A stretch of 64,000 bases of DNA from NCBI GenBank assembly GCA_947095535.1, contig OX352774.1, positions 69,936,416 through 70,000,415 on the forward strand, read 5' to 3'. This document shows positions 12,229 to 25,023 of this stretch, piece after piece (positions within the stretch are counted from its first letter, which is position 1; every line of letters starts with the position of its first letter). A model generated the notes under the pieces. The model did not search any database. It was not told where the DNA came from and saw nothing but the letters and a program-made list of their open reading frames with translations. Position numbers and translations under genes: made by a program. Origin of the DNA: Poecilobothrus nobilitatus. Its lineage: Eukaryota > Arthropoda > Insecta > Diptera > Dolichopodidae.

Positions 12229-13042
12229 TCAAAAACTTTATTTTTATATAAGTATATAATAATAATATATTATATTTTTAAAATTATTTAATATTAATAA
12301 ACAATTAAATTAATAAAAAAAAAAAAAAATTGTATAACAGTGTATAACAGTTTTATTTATAAATGTATTTTTTTTTTTTGTTTTCTTTTTATATATAATA
12401 TATAAAGTTTTTAATATATTATATATATAATAAAAAATTGTTAATACAAATTATTAAAAGTTTATATTAAAAATTAGAATTGATTATTTAATAACTGGTG
12501 GGATCAAAATTAAGAGACTATAGTGGATTCTTTATCCATTATCCATAACAGTATCGAAATAAAATATGAAAACAAAACAATCTTTTGACTCATCGATACT
12601 ATATGGTCTGCTTATGCTGTTGGTGTTATTTAATGTTATAATTTTGTTGTTGTTTACATTGAATGGATAAAGCAGATAGGGCAACGATAAATCTCTGAAT
12701 AGGAATGATATTATAAAGCTCTGAATAAAAAATGAAAAGGGAATCGTATAAGATCAGAATAAACGAAAAGCCGTAATAAACAATGAAAGTGCACAAAACA
12801 GATTCAGTAATTATAGAGTAAGTAAAACAGAAGTAAAATTATGACATAAACAAATGTTCAGAGTATCACAACTGTTATATACTATGTTTCAACAGCATAA
12901 ATCGAATTTCAACAGAATAATATTTCCAGATTCTTGAAGTTTGTTATAAAAAGTTTTTACTGTATTTAATTTTTTTTACTTGAAGAACTTTTCGATTTCT
13001 TATTTTTATCTATATAATGTGATTAATGTATTTGTGTCTTAT

Positions 13043-13140
13043 ATTCTTGCATAATAGCTACAGCCATTGAAATAACACCTTATAATAGTGAAAATAATAA
13101 TTCAAATAACTGACAGTTTTTCGAATATGAGTAGTATGTG
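13043..13140 (+). repeat. Family C dispersed repeat, copy 1
   Basis: attcttgcataatagctaca ... ataacaccttataatagtga ... aactgacagtttttcgaata ... atgagta. Copies are at 22.2 and 59.5 kb in the same orientation. Confidence 0.5.
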
Positions 13141-16100
13141 ACTTTGTGTGAATTCCCTGTGCTCCTTATAGCATTTATGAAAGGAAAAAAAGATTTTGAA
13201 AAAAAAAAAAAAAGTATTTTAAAAATTATATGTGCATATTTTTTATATTTATGTATTTTGTTTTTTTTAGTACAAATTGCATTTTAATACTTAATTAAAA
13301 TATTTTTGATTGTTGCTTAAAAAGTGATTTTTTTTTCGTTTTTGATTTTAGTGAAAAATCTTTTTTGATAAATAAAACATAAACACAGCACACACACACA
13401 CATACATACAAGTAAATAAAATACATTTAACAAAAGAAAAAAAAAACCAAAAAGGTAATAAATAAAAAAAAAATTTTTTTTTTAACACATACATATCAAA
13501 TAATTTTCAAGTATTCAAAATGAATTATCAGAACATTTCAAGAAATATAGAAAAGGGAATTATATAAAAAGAATTATATAAAAATTATTTATAAGATATA
13601 TGATTTTGTAAAAGTGGCATTTTTATTTAAACTATGTTTTAATCTTTTAATATGACGGCATAGAGTGACTTTAACGAGGTAATTAAAATAATATAATATA
13701 CAATCCCTAAAACTTCAGATATATTAGCCTGATTCAAGAATATAAAAAAGTTATATTTTAAAATATTGCACCAGGTGAAGCGGGTTTGCTAATTACTGAA
13801 AAATGAACAACTTTTTTGAAAACAAAATTTTACTTTTATAAAATATAAATGGCTATTGAATATAGATAACAACTTTATTTATCTCGAAAATCTTTTACGA
13901 TCTAAGACTGAAATCCTAAAAGAGATTAATATCTACGACGCTTTAAACTTTGAAATCAGTAAAAAAAAAAATTGTAATTTATTTTAAACCATATTAGTTT
14001 TAATCTAAGGTATAGAATTATATTTTTTTTGTAGAAAATAATATTGTCCTAAAAAAAAAATAGCATAATTTTATATTAAAAATATTCATTCAAATTATCT
14101 TCTCAGATTTTACATTTTACCTTAAAACAAATTCAAAATTTTTTCATATTAAAATCAATTTAAAGTCTAAGTTTTCTCTTCATTTGTATAAGAATTTTAT
14201 CTTATTTGTATTTCAAAAATTTTTTTGATTTTCAAAAAACATTAAAATTTGATTCAAAAAACGTTTTAAAATGTAAAACTTCATTTTTTTTTTTCTAAAT
14301 CTATATAAGCTTTGGTAAAACTTCTTACATTTATGTAAATATATATAATTATAAAATAATGTAATATATATTATGTGTTAAATAAATTCGTTTTCTATTT
14401 ATTTAAAAAAAAAATAAAAATATAAATAGTAATATTTGGAAACAAAAGACTTAAGAGGGAAACTTTAATTATTTAACATTATTATTATGAAGTTCAATTT
14501 TTAAACCAATTCATTTGTTATCATTTCATATATTTTTTTTGCTTTTTATGCTAAATTTTAAATTTAAGTGAGAATATATGTTTTTATTTTATGACGATAT
14601 ATTTTAGTTTTCCTTAAATAAATCAGAGATGTTATATGTTTTTTTTTACCTTTATATTGTTATCAATTAACCTTCAGTATTAACATAAATTATACTTACG
14701 TAATCATTTTATTTATGGGCACCAAATTGAGTTTTTATTAAATCATATTAAAAATTAAAAAAATAACAAACAAAATAAAAAATATATTCAAATGAAATAA
14801 ACTTCAATAAAAAATTTTAAAATTATAGAAAGTAAATCATGGAAAACTATTGCGTTTTTTTTTTTTTTTGGTTTTTTTTATTCAGATCCAAAGCACACAT
14901 GCAAGCATTTTTTCATTGAGAGCATATTTTATTTTAAAAGGACTTCCAGAAAAACATGCAAATTCTTTAAAATTGTTTTTTTTTTTCATTGTTTTCATAT
15001 TTTTGAATCCTAAAAAAATTTTTGATAGAAAATTTAGAATAAAATAACATTTTTAATAAAAAATAAATTAATATTTATTTTTGTAATTAAATATTTAAGT
15101 AAAAAAATAATGCGCTGTTAATTGTGCTTTTTTTTAAATTGCAAAATAAGTTCAATTATTTCATAAAAAATATAAGCAATTAAAGCTTTGATCCATATAA
15201 CCATTATACATATTATACTCGTATATAGTAAAGTGCTTGAAAAGTAATTTTTCAAAAAAAAAAATTTATTGGTAGCGGGGTGGTACGAATTAATTTTTTA
15301 ATCTTTTATTTAATAGATAAATTAGAAAGATAATCAGAAAAAAAAAAAAGATTATTTTAAAATTATTGAAGACGTATTCTTGATTTACATGCGATTACTT
15401 GAAATTTAAGTGTTTTTCTTTTTTTTTTTTTAAACTAATCTAAACTACAGTGAATTATTAATAAAAAAACGAAAAGAAAAGGCAGTGATTTTTAAATTTT
15501 TATAAACTACCTCTTATATTAATTAACAGTTATAGGAAAAAAAAGGTGGTGATTTTTAAATATTTAAATTTAAATTCGAAATTAATTATTGAAATTATAA
15601 TAATTATTAATTAATTAATCACTGTTTGGGATTTTATTTATTTGTATGAAAAAAGAGTATGGTGTAAAAGAAATCACTATGGAATTATAAAAAAATTCAA
15701 ATAGAAATAATTATTAAAATAAAAAAAAAAAACATTAACGAATAAAATTAGGTTAAATAAGGATTAAATGACCTCTGAAACATATTTTAAAAATTGAATA
15801 AAATGAACTAATTTGAATACTACGTGTTTGATAATGTGATTAAATATAATGAAAAAAAAAAAATATATATTTTACAGTTAATTGACATGGGAAAGAGTGG
15901 TGGAGAACGAAAGGGACGATAATAGCAGATTAAAAATGTATTAAAAATTTTAAATATTTTTATGCATCGAAAAAATTTAATTTAATCATTCCAGCGTCAA
16001 AAAAACTAAAATCTATTAATGGAAAATAATTGATTTATTTGAAAAATTTATTTTATTAAAATTAATCATTAATTAATAGTGAAAAAATTGTGAAAATAAA

Positions 16101-16823
16101 CTGAATTATTAAATATGAAATAATTATATATTGAATGTAGCATTTGAATTGTATGTTTATAGATATATTATGTAATTAAATTACATTGTTAATTCAATTC
16201 CAATTTTCGTTTTTCCATAACTAACAAATTACCAACTGTATTAAGTAAAAAAAATGGATGAACAGATTAACAGATTAACCGATAAAAGATAATATATATA
16301 TATTTTTTTTATTTCAATAAAGTGCATTAATAAAATTATTTTAATACATAAAGTAAAATGTAGATTTTTATTATTACTTTTATTGATAGTGTCTACATTA
16401 TATCAAAGAATTACAAAATTTTCTAAAATTGTATAATAATTCAGTCGGTAATGTGCTAAATTTAAATTTTTTTTACTTATTTAAAGTAAGGTTATTTTTC
16501 ATTTACTAAAGAACAAAATACTTTTAAGTGATGGAGAACAAAAAAAAAAAAATATATGGGTTAAATAACGAAATAAAAAAAAAAAAAATTCTACTATAAT
16601 TAATAACTTGAAAAAAAAAAAAAAATTAAAAAGAAAAAGAAATTAAACTAATATATAATATGCAAAAAAATATAGTTAAGAAAATAAAGGATAATTAATA
16701 AATCCTTCGATTTATTTCAAATTAATTAAATTTTGGTGGTGTATATATTAAAAAAAAAAAAACTTTTTATAATTTTTTTTTTTTTTTGTAATTAATTTTT
16801 ATTGTATTTATTTATTTTTTTTT

Positions 16824-16828
<5 letters not shown>

Positions 16829-16855
<27 letters not shown>
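16829..16855. repeat. (TA)n microsatellite
   Basis: Uninterrupted TA run flanked by poly-T tracts. Confidence 0.8.
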
Positions 16856-16862
<7 letters not shown>

Positions 16863-19800
16863 TGGTTTATTTTCAAAATTTAGCAAAATAATTTGGTAAA
16901 AAAAACTGCATTAAAAAAATTACCCCATTATAAAATCTCATCCCTCCGAAAGATTTCATTTTCTGTAAAAGAATGAAATTTTTGTATTGTTTTTTTTTTT
17001 TTTTTTGCTTTTTGGTTTTAAATTTTAATATTTATATATTTATAATATATTTATTTTTAATGTATAAATATATATATAGTGTATATTATATGTGTATAAT
17101 ATAATATACGATATTGCTGTTATTTTTTCGAACTTTTTTTTTTTTTGAAAGCTGCTGCTGTAAAATAATTGAAAGGGTTTGTTAAAAAAAAAAAAAAAAA
17201 ACTGATAATAATAATAAATTAGTAGCCATATTTATAATAATAATAACAATAATAATATAACAATTAAAAAAAAATAGGTAGCTGTCATTTTGACAAAAAT
17301 AAAATCTAAAAAAAAAAATTGCATATTTTAAGGCGGGGAATAGATTTTCATTTTATTTTTATTTTTGTGTAAAAGAGAGCAACTTAAAGGTAATTTTAAA
17401 AAGAAAAAATACGTTTTTTTTTTTTTTTTTGTTTTTGAATTCAACTTTAATGATTTATGATTTTTTTATTATTTAAGATTTGTTCTTGATTTTAAGGTTT
17501 TTTTTTGTTTTAATTATATTAAAAATAAATTTTTTTCTTTTTAAAGGATATTATACTCCTTCTAATTTTTTTTTTTATTTTTAGATTTATTTTTAAAATA
17601 TTTCCAAAGATATTTAGAAAGATAGAAAAATAAAATTTATAGATAAGATTTAATCGATTTATTTCAATTTTGATTGAATTAATTAAATAAAATTAAATAA
17701 AATTAAATATGATTTTAATAGATTAAAGCCTTATAGTAACAAAGATACGCTGAGTGTGACTTATTTTAAAATTTTATTTATAACCGAAAAAAGTTTATAA
17801 AAAAAATAGTAAGTGATTTGAATAACTGAACGAATATCGTTTCAATTTATTTATATTTTATGTTTTCTATTTAAGAAAAAACTATTTATTCATCAAGATT
17901 AAACAAAATTTGACAAACAAGAAAAATAAATTTTTCGTTTATTTCAATTTATCAAGGAAAATATAATTTAGATTTAATAAGTAACAATTTAATTAACTTT
18001 AATTTATAGCGAGAAAAAAAAAAAAAGGAGAAACTATACTGTCGATAGTATTTTTTTTTTTGCCTTTAAATAAAATATTTTAAAATTAAGTGTATACATT
18101 ATTACCAATTATCTGTTATTAAAAAATTCAAAATTTTTTAATTTAATTTCTTAAATTTTTATATTTTTTTAATTATTTTTTTTAAATTAACAATTTTTTT
18201 GTTATTAATTAGGATGAAAATCATTAAATAGAATAAAATAAAAAATAAAATGTTCATATTTGTTAAAAATTTAATTTAAATTTTAATAAATATATACGTA
18301 TAAATGATTAGTTGAAGATGAGTATCTAAGCTAAAATATATGTCTTAAAAGAAATTTTCTATTAAAAATTTTATTTTATATAACAAAGATGAATGTACCA
18401 TTTATCTTTTCTTTTTCTTATAAATTACATTTTGAAAAAAACAAGGTAGAAAGAGTTTAAAGAATTTTTAATTATTTTAGCATAGAAAATCATCTTAAAA
18501 ATAAATGTTTATAGTTAAGTAGAGTAGAATATAAATTAAACTTTTGTTTTTTGTTCATTTTTCCTTAGTGTATAACCATAAATTTGGTAATTTTATATAT
18601 ATATATATTTTAAGAAATTTATTTTAACGCATTCAATCGATACGTTACATCTAATCTAGACTTATATAACTGATGAAAACCAATAGTGTGGTTTACACTT
18701 ATTAGTCCTCATCAACTATTCTTCGAGTGTACTATCGATGCTTGTTCATATTAAATTATCAATAACTTTTGAGCATCATTGTTATGAGGTTCATATTTCA
18801 TAATTAATTTATCGCGGGAAAAACAAAAACACAAATTTAAGGATATTATTTACAAATTTAAAAGTTTAATTTAATTATTCTACATGTCATTTTTTTTTAT
18901 TTTTCTTTACCAATTAAAAAAACAAAAAAAAAACATATAAAGCACATAAAATTTAGCTTTTTTTTTTTGTTTTTCTGTAAAAAAAACTGATTAAATCGAA
19001 TAGTTAGTTAATAATAATAATTAATATAATTAATAATATATGAAAGCTTTTGTTTTAATTTGCTTTTTTATTTTTTGAATTTATTTTAATTTTAAAACAA
19101 TAAAAAAAAAAAAAAAAAAATAAGGACATTCCTTTTTTTTTTTTAAATCAAATGTTTATTCGAATTAAATTCTTATTTAAAAGTTTTTGGAAATTAAATT
19201 AAAAGAAAGCCGCTTTGAAGAAAGAAAAAAATTCCCATTTAACCATATTATATTATTTAATTTATTATTTTAATTTTTTATTTTTTTTTTTTTGAAATAA
19301 TTAACTAATATAAATTAAATTAATACATTTTATTTATATTAAATAACTAATAAAGCGAAATATATAATATAGGAAGTAAAAAATTATTTTTAATAAGAAA
19401 AATAAAAAAAGAAAAAAGGGTTTTCTTAAAATTATAAAAAAAAGAAAATAAAGAAAAGCACCCCGTTTTTTTTTTTTTATATATATTAATGTTTTGTAAC
19501 AACTGTAACACATAGAAAAGAAAACAAAAACCAAAAAAAAAAAAAAAAGAAAGGAAAAATTTAACTTTAAAAATTTTGAAAAAAAAAATAAATATTAAAT
19601 AATTTTTTTTTCTTTAATACAAATTAAAATTCAATTAATAAGCCGATAGCCCTTAGCAATTTTTATATCCTTAACGTTAAATATAAATTTTAAATTATAG
19701 TTAATAATAAAAAAAAAAAAAAAATAAAATTCAATGAACAACAAACAATTATAATATGTATATATGTATAGATATATAGTTATAAATATACATACATATA

Positions 19801-20554
19801 TATAATATGTATATTTTTATGTATATATATATATTGATATAAATATATATGTATATACTAAAAAAGATTTTTTTTCTTTCGGATTTTGGATGAAATTTAC
19901 AAGATAAATAATGCTTTAAGTATTGTTTTTGAATCTTTTAATATAATTATCCTTGTAACAATATCCTTTGTCCACAGGTAATATGGATAGTGTATATGGT
20001 AACATTTTCAACTTGATAATTAAAAAACTTAATATTCATTAAAAAGTTTTTATATTAGAGTCGATCTAAAACGATATATTATTATAACGTGTATAATATA
20101 TTTATAAATTTAAGAAGAACATCAACATCTTTGTTCTAAAGACTCCTCCCAACATTCAGTAACTTCCCATATTTGACAGATATTTTCTTTTATTTCTATT
20201 TTCCCCAATCCCAAAAACTATATATTTCCCAATTCGAAAACAGTTTATTGTATTATATTATAGGTATTCTAAACTAATGTTTGATTTATAATGGAGATGA
20301 CGTTTGATTGATTGTTTTAAGTGTAATGCTATCAAAGAGAATTCGCGTACTGATCTCATTGGTATCTTTCAAGATTCTCACATACTCTTGCAAAAATTGG
20401 ACACTCGATTAAAACAAAATTGAAAAAAAAAAGAAGAACAATATTTATATTGTTGGATTTTTAAAATAATTGGAAATACTATTTAAAAAATTACATTATA
20501 ATAATAAAAATTAATTCAAACAAGGCACAATTTAAACTAATGGTTTCTAAAGAC

Positions 20555-21372
20555 ACATTTCCAAAATATAGTACAAACTGTATAGAATTGTGACTTACGC
20601 CAAAATTTTACATAATAAAAAAAAATGTGAAAATAGGATTTTTTTGCTATTTTGAGTGACTGTAAGTCCAGAATCCTATGTAACTAAGAAAAACCGTTAA
20701 CACACGTAAAATTATATTACTGATGCTTTAATTTTTATGTCTTGCGAAGAACAAATTTGTGTAGGTGTCTAAAAATAGAATATTTTGAGCCCAAAATTTC
20801 AATATTTGAGCCCTAATAGCTCTTAAACAAGGGTTGGTCCAAAAAAAATTTTCTGAGAAAACTTATACTACTTCTAAAAGTCCTTTCTTGTCTCAAAATT
20901 TCAAGTTCCTATCTAAAAGCATGCCAGAGTTATGAGAAAAGCAATATCATGCAAAATTAGGTTTTCACATAACGGTAAATTTAAATAGTAAATTACAAAA
21001 TATTGCATAATTTTGATATTGATTTATAAAGATAAAAAAAAAATTCTGTCGAATGACATTTTCAGATTGAAAAAAATATTAAGTAGAATATGAGATATAT
21101 GCATTTGAAAATAGGGCTATTGTTTTCAAATGCGTATATCTTTGTCAAAGTTTGAAGAGCTCTAGCTCCGTAATGGATAGGGCCTACATGAAAAAGTTGT
21201 TCTACAACATTAATTGTTTTATGAGACCTACCTATTAAAATTTCTTTTCTATATCTTTTTTTCTCTTCTTTTTTTCTCTCTTAATTTCATATAGAAGTTT
21301 TGTAAACAGACGGACGGGTAGACTGACGGACAGAGTGAAATTAATACGCACATTTTTTCAAAATTTTTTTGG
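20555..21372 (-). repeat. Dispersed repeat family A, near full-length minus copy
   Basis: The most complete copy in the window, ~0.8 kb. One end carries cggacgggtagactgacgga and acagagtgaaattaatacgc at 21310-21350; the other is near 20555 (acacatttccaaaatatag). Blocks in between (tagctccgtaatggataggg, tttcacataacggtaaattt, caaaatttcaagttcctatc, aaaccgttaacacacgtaaa) recur in the other copies. No coding capacity is visible; the overlapping open frames at 21335-21549 are fortuitous. Confidence 0.75.
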
Positions 21373-22192
21373 AAACATGCTAAAGGGAAGCAGTTCAGTT
21401 AACCTAACTTTATTTCCTAAAAATACACTTGGCATAAAACATTTTCGCAGAATATCCTGTTTTGTGAATATCCCTTTAACAAAACTAACTATTGATGATA
21501 AAATATCATTTATACTAATTGGACACATGACATAAAAGACTAACAACAAAAAAATTTATTGCATAAAATTTAACAAAAAATATGATGTAGTTTTTGAATA
21601 GCATCTTTTCGTTAGTTTTGTTACAAATTCTAGATTTTATGGGTTTGAAACAACAGCCCAACAGCTATTCAAACTGCTTTTCATGACAATTTCTTTTACA
21701 TTTTATTGTTGGAATATGTATGTAACATATATAATGAGAAGAGATTTTACATTTGGTTATAAAATCATTGTTTCATTAAGTCGTTTTTTTCCTTTTTAAA
21801 TCCTTTGTTGTTTAGATTCAATATATATTTAAAGTTCCATAATTGCATTAAAAAATTATTGAACGTTAATATTGAACTATAAATTTTGGAATATGAATTT
21901 TAATCTTTAGTTTTTTTTTTAGGTCTAAATTAAATTTATATCCAAATTATACATTTAAATACAGAATAATAAACATCATTATAATCATTATTCTGATCAA
22001 CATCACCAATCTTATTCCATAACAAACAACAGAAATGTCATCTGCAACATATTTATGCCAAATGTTTCATTTGCTAAAATAATTTATGCTAAATGTGCCA
22101 AAATGTAATTTAACTTTTTATATAATAGGTAATATTAGTTAATTTCTGGATAATAGATGGCGCACACATAGCAATATATGTTGTGTTTTAGA

Positions 22193-22290
22193 ATCTTGTG
22201 CAACCGAGTAAATAACAACTTAGTGAAACTATTGATTCCAAATTGAAGCTGAAGTTTAGTTAAATATGAATAATAAATGTGACTTTAATA
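22193..22290 (+). repeat. Family C dispersed repeat, copy 2
   Basis: aatcttgtgcaaccgagtaa ... caacttagtgaaactattga ... agtttagttaaatatgaata ... ataaat, parallel to 59.54 kb. Confidence 0.5.
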
Positions 22291-22890
22291 GAGTGAAAAA
22301 AAGAAAACAAATTATTTTCTATTTATTATGAAGTCTTTTATTTTTCTTTTAAATTTTTGTATTCTAAAAAAAAATGGCGCTAATCTAACCTATATTTAAA
22401 AATGTTTTTAATTACTTAAATATGGTTTGTTTCATAAAAATAGAAAATTTTACGATCCAATTCAGAATTTTTTGTCTACTATAACCGAAAAATTCAATGT
22501 AGTTTAGAATTAATATAAATAAATGTTTTGTTTTAATGAATCATATCCGAAATTAAAAGATTCCATAAATTTATATTTATTATATTAATAATATTTAGAT
22601 AAATATCTACAGATACAAACATTTATGTATTTATATGTCTGTGTTATTTATTTAGAGAAGATAATTTCATATTTTTATTTTTATTTCTAAATTAAAAATT
22701 TTTAAAAATTTATATTACAATGTCGTCTTGTTTTCTTTTTTTTTAAAAGGTTGTTTAAGTTTTTATCTTGTAAATTCGAACCAATTTCCGAAAATATAAT
22801 TATAATTTTATAATAATAATAAAAAAAAAAATCGAATAAATTTTATTTTAATTTTGTTTTGCTCTATAAATAATATAAAAACAAAAATAC

Positions 22891-22898
<8 letters not shown>

Positions 22899-22921
<23 letters not shown>

Positions 22922-22960
22922 CTTATATATATGTATATATATATATATATATATATAATA
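22899..22960. repeat. (TA)n microsatellite in pHCl intron
   Basis: TA-rich run about 60 bp beyond the exon H donor side; it accounts for the Ile-Tyr tail of the fortuitous read-through frame. Confidence 0.75.
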
Positions 22961-23016
22961 GAATAAATAAAATCAAATGTATTTTTTAAATAATAAATTT
23001 TTATTATATACTGCAC

Positions 23017-23231
23017 CTGCGTAACTGGATTTTCTCCTGGTCTATATACTACATTATGTAATGGTCTTTTTCTGCCCACATAATTCACACATACAAATTC
23101 TAATAATGATGCATATATAAAACACATACAAACACCATCCCATACATTCATTGCTGTTAAATTTGAAACAACTGGTAATGTACTTCTGAAACCATTCGAT
23201 GTTGTGAAAAAATTCAACATTGTTGTTACAC
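23017..23231 (-). CDS. pHCl-1: pHCl exon H: M2, M3 and start of cytoplasmic loop
   Basis: Codes residues 510-581. The pore helix continues with GVTTMLNFFTTSNGFRSTLP, then the M2-M3 linker VVSNLTAMNVW, then M3 (DGVCMCFIYASLLEF and following residues, about 535-561), then VGRKRP and a loop ending GENPVTQ. The NFFTTSNGF pore sequence differs from the MTTQTSG type of GluCl and the STTLMSS type of RDL, and is the wording I associate with pHCl. The acceptor is AG at 23233-23232. The open frame runs past the exon into the intron, but cag|gtgcag at 23017/23016 is used because it is in phase with exon I. Confidence 0.93.
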
Positions 23232-23346
23232 CTAAAATTTGTCAAAAAAAAAAAAAAAAAAAATAAAAAAACAAAAAATATAAGCAAAATAACGGAATAT
23301 TAATTTTTTAATTTTTTTTTTTTTTTTGATGATTATTATAACAAAC

Positions 23347-23499
23347 CTATCATAACACGAGCAGGAACTGCATTCCATTCTAGCCAAAATGTAATAAATG
23401 ATGATGTTACTAATATGATTCCAGGTATAAAAACAGTTGTAAAATAAAAAGCACGATCACGTGTAAATGTTAAATCTACTCGAAGACAACTATAATTTC
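23347..23499 (-). CDS. pHCl-1: pHCl exon G: M1 and start of M2 with PAR motif
   Basis: Codes residues 459-510. NYSCLRVDLTFTRD carries Cys463, the second Cys of the extra disulfide. RAFYFTTVFIPG and the hydrophobic residues that follow form M1 (about 475-498), with the conserved Pro. The exon ends WNAVPARVMI: Pro504-Ala505-Arg506 at the inner mouth of M2 marks an anion-selective channel (Ala at -1', Arg at 0'). The acceptor is AG at 23501-23500; the donor is gtttgt at 23346. A 115-bp intron separates it from exon H. Confidence 0.93.
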
Positions 23500-23919
23500 C
23501 TAAAATTTTACAAAAAGAAAAAAAAAAAAAATATAAAAAATTGCATTTTAGAGTTTTGTCATTAAATTTTGCTTGTCTAAGCTTTGTATTAATTTAGATC
23601 ACTTCAGTCTATGTGTATTTGTCATATTGAGTTTGTATGTATTTCTAATATTAAACAGCTGAGCAATCAAAAGTGGATTAATAATATTAATAGAAATCTA
23701 CTTTGTGTTAATTGTTTTGTATGTTGTCATTTATATTTTGTATGTTATTGTATTGCCAAAGTGTAATTTTTTCGGTGCGGTGTTATAAAGCCATATTACA
23801 TTTTGGTCATTAAACTATATTTTTATAAAAAAATTTGTCATAAGGCGATAAAAATATTTACAATGATCGGCGTAGTGCCTTGTTCTTGAAATAATGTATC
23901 TAAAAAAATAATTGGGAAG

Positions 23920-23985
23920 GAAATTTAAATTTGGTTATAAAATCAGGGTTTTGGAGGTAGTAGGCCCCTAAAATATTAAACTATT
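23920..23985 (+). repeat. Family E repeat, short copy
   Basis: gggaaggaaatttaaatttg followed by gttataaaatcagggttttg and gaggtagtaggcccc, within the exon F-G intron. Confidence 0.4.
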
Positions 23986-24504
23986 TGTTGTTATAATATC
24001 TATAAAAAAAAAAAATTGAGATGGATTTTAGAGCTGGTTCATTAAGTTTAATAGATTTTCTTAGTTTTAATTGAATGAGAGATAACACCATATAGTTTTA
24101 TGATCCATTCAAATGAGTAATAAAGCCATATTTAATATTGAAATTATTTCAGAAAACCTATTTATGAACGTGAGTATTCTCCTCTCAAATTTTAATAGTA
24201 AAATGTGATCTTTTATTTTTTTTTTTAATTTATTATTTTGTTAACATATTTTTAAAATACTTATGAACTAGAATATTTTTAAAAAAATTGGCATCAATGG
24301 TGTATCAACGCATTTCTAAAGAGCTAAATCTCATACAAATTTAACTAATTCTGGCCACCAACTTTAAAATTCTTTGTTTTATTTTTGTTAGAGCTACTTA
24401 ATAATATATTATATTGGTATATTATGGCTCATTTAGATTAGGCCAAAACAGCACAACTTTTCGAAAGAATATTTGGTGAGTGAACCAAAATTTCTTGTAG
24501 CTTT

Positions 24505-24605
24505 ATAATCCACCGTAGTGAATTATATCACCATATTTGCAATTATGGTGTTATAACCCACTATGATGGGATAAAACCCCATAATGGACTTATAATCTAT
24601 AGGGC
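24505..24605 (+). repeat. Degenerate short-period repeat in exon F-G intron
   Basis: Repeated variants of ttataaccc...atgg: tataatccaccgtagtga, gtgttataacccactatgat, aaaaccccataatggactta, taatctatagggctataaca. Period roughly 25-30 bp. Confidence 0.4.
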
Positions 24606-24885
24606 TATAACACGTCATCATCTTAAATATATTCAAAGAAATTGAAAATTTACAGTATTCAATTACAAAATTCGACAATATTTAATTCTTGAGTCAAGCA
24701 GACTTCGAAATCTTTAATTTAAGAATTACTTTGTGTTATCTCTAGAATAAAACTATACTTTTTTACAACATATTAAATCAATTTACATTTATAAATATAA
24801 AGAAACCATTTATAAGGTGACTATTTCTTTTTTTCATTTCAAGAGTACATAGATTGGAATAATTTTATTTTTTATCATTTCATAC

Positions 24886-25023
24886 CTCTCCAACTTTTAA
24901 TTGGACATATATCTGTTGCATTTGATACAAGGTATGCATTTAAAGCTGTCAATGATGGACTATTTTTTAATGTTGTATCATCATTTTTCCATATGTATTT
25001 GATAGATGATAATTCGTATGAAA
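24886..25023 (-). CDS. pHCl-1: pHCl exon F: loops C region, first Cys of second pair
   Basis: Codes residues 413-459, including ELSSIKYIWKNDD at 416-428 and DICPIKSWRG at 450-459. Cys452 is the first partner of the second disulfide found in glycine/GluCl/HisCl/pHCl-type subunits; its partner is in exon G. NATD at 447-450 is a possible N-glycosylation sequon (Asn-Ala-Thr). The acceptor is AG at 25025-25024; the donor is gtatga at 24885. The codon for Gly459 is split G|GA with exon G. Confidence 0.91.

Larger units (their letters stand above)
7280..23016 (-). other. 15.7-kb pHCl intron (M3-M4 loop)
   Basis: Intron between exons H and I, bounded by gtgcag at 23016 and ttccag at 7280. It holds two family A copies (8280-9112, 20555-21372), a partial SINE (9695-9790), family C and E repeats, a 19-bp tandem repeat at 12171 and many microsatellites. 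No further loop exon was recognised, though very short ones could be missed. Confidence 0.7.

Noticed and set aside
15885..15935. Plus-strand segment MGKSGGERKGR after a ttttacag acceptor
   Set aside because: Only 11 codons before a stop, with no partner exon; too short to support.
22864..23016. Read-through of pHCl exon H frame with a tail of Ile-Tyr repeats
   Set aside because: It runs into intron (TA)n sequence; the donor cag|gtgcag at 23017/23016 joins in phase to exon I, and the family has a cytoplasmic loop here.
23054..23287. Minus-strand open frame overlapping exon H in another frame
   Set aside because: A shadow of exon H; no family signature and a poly-F start from poly-A DNA.
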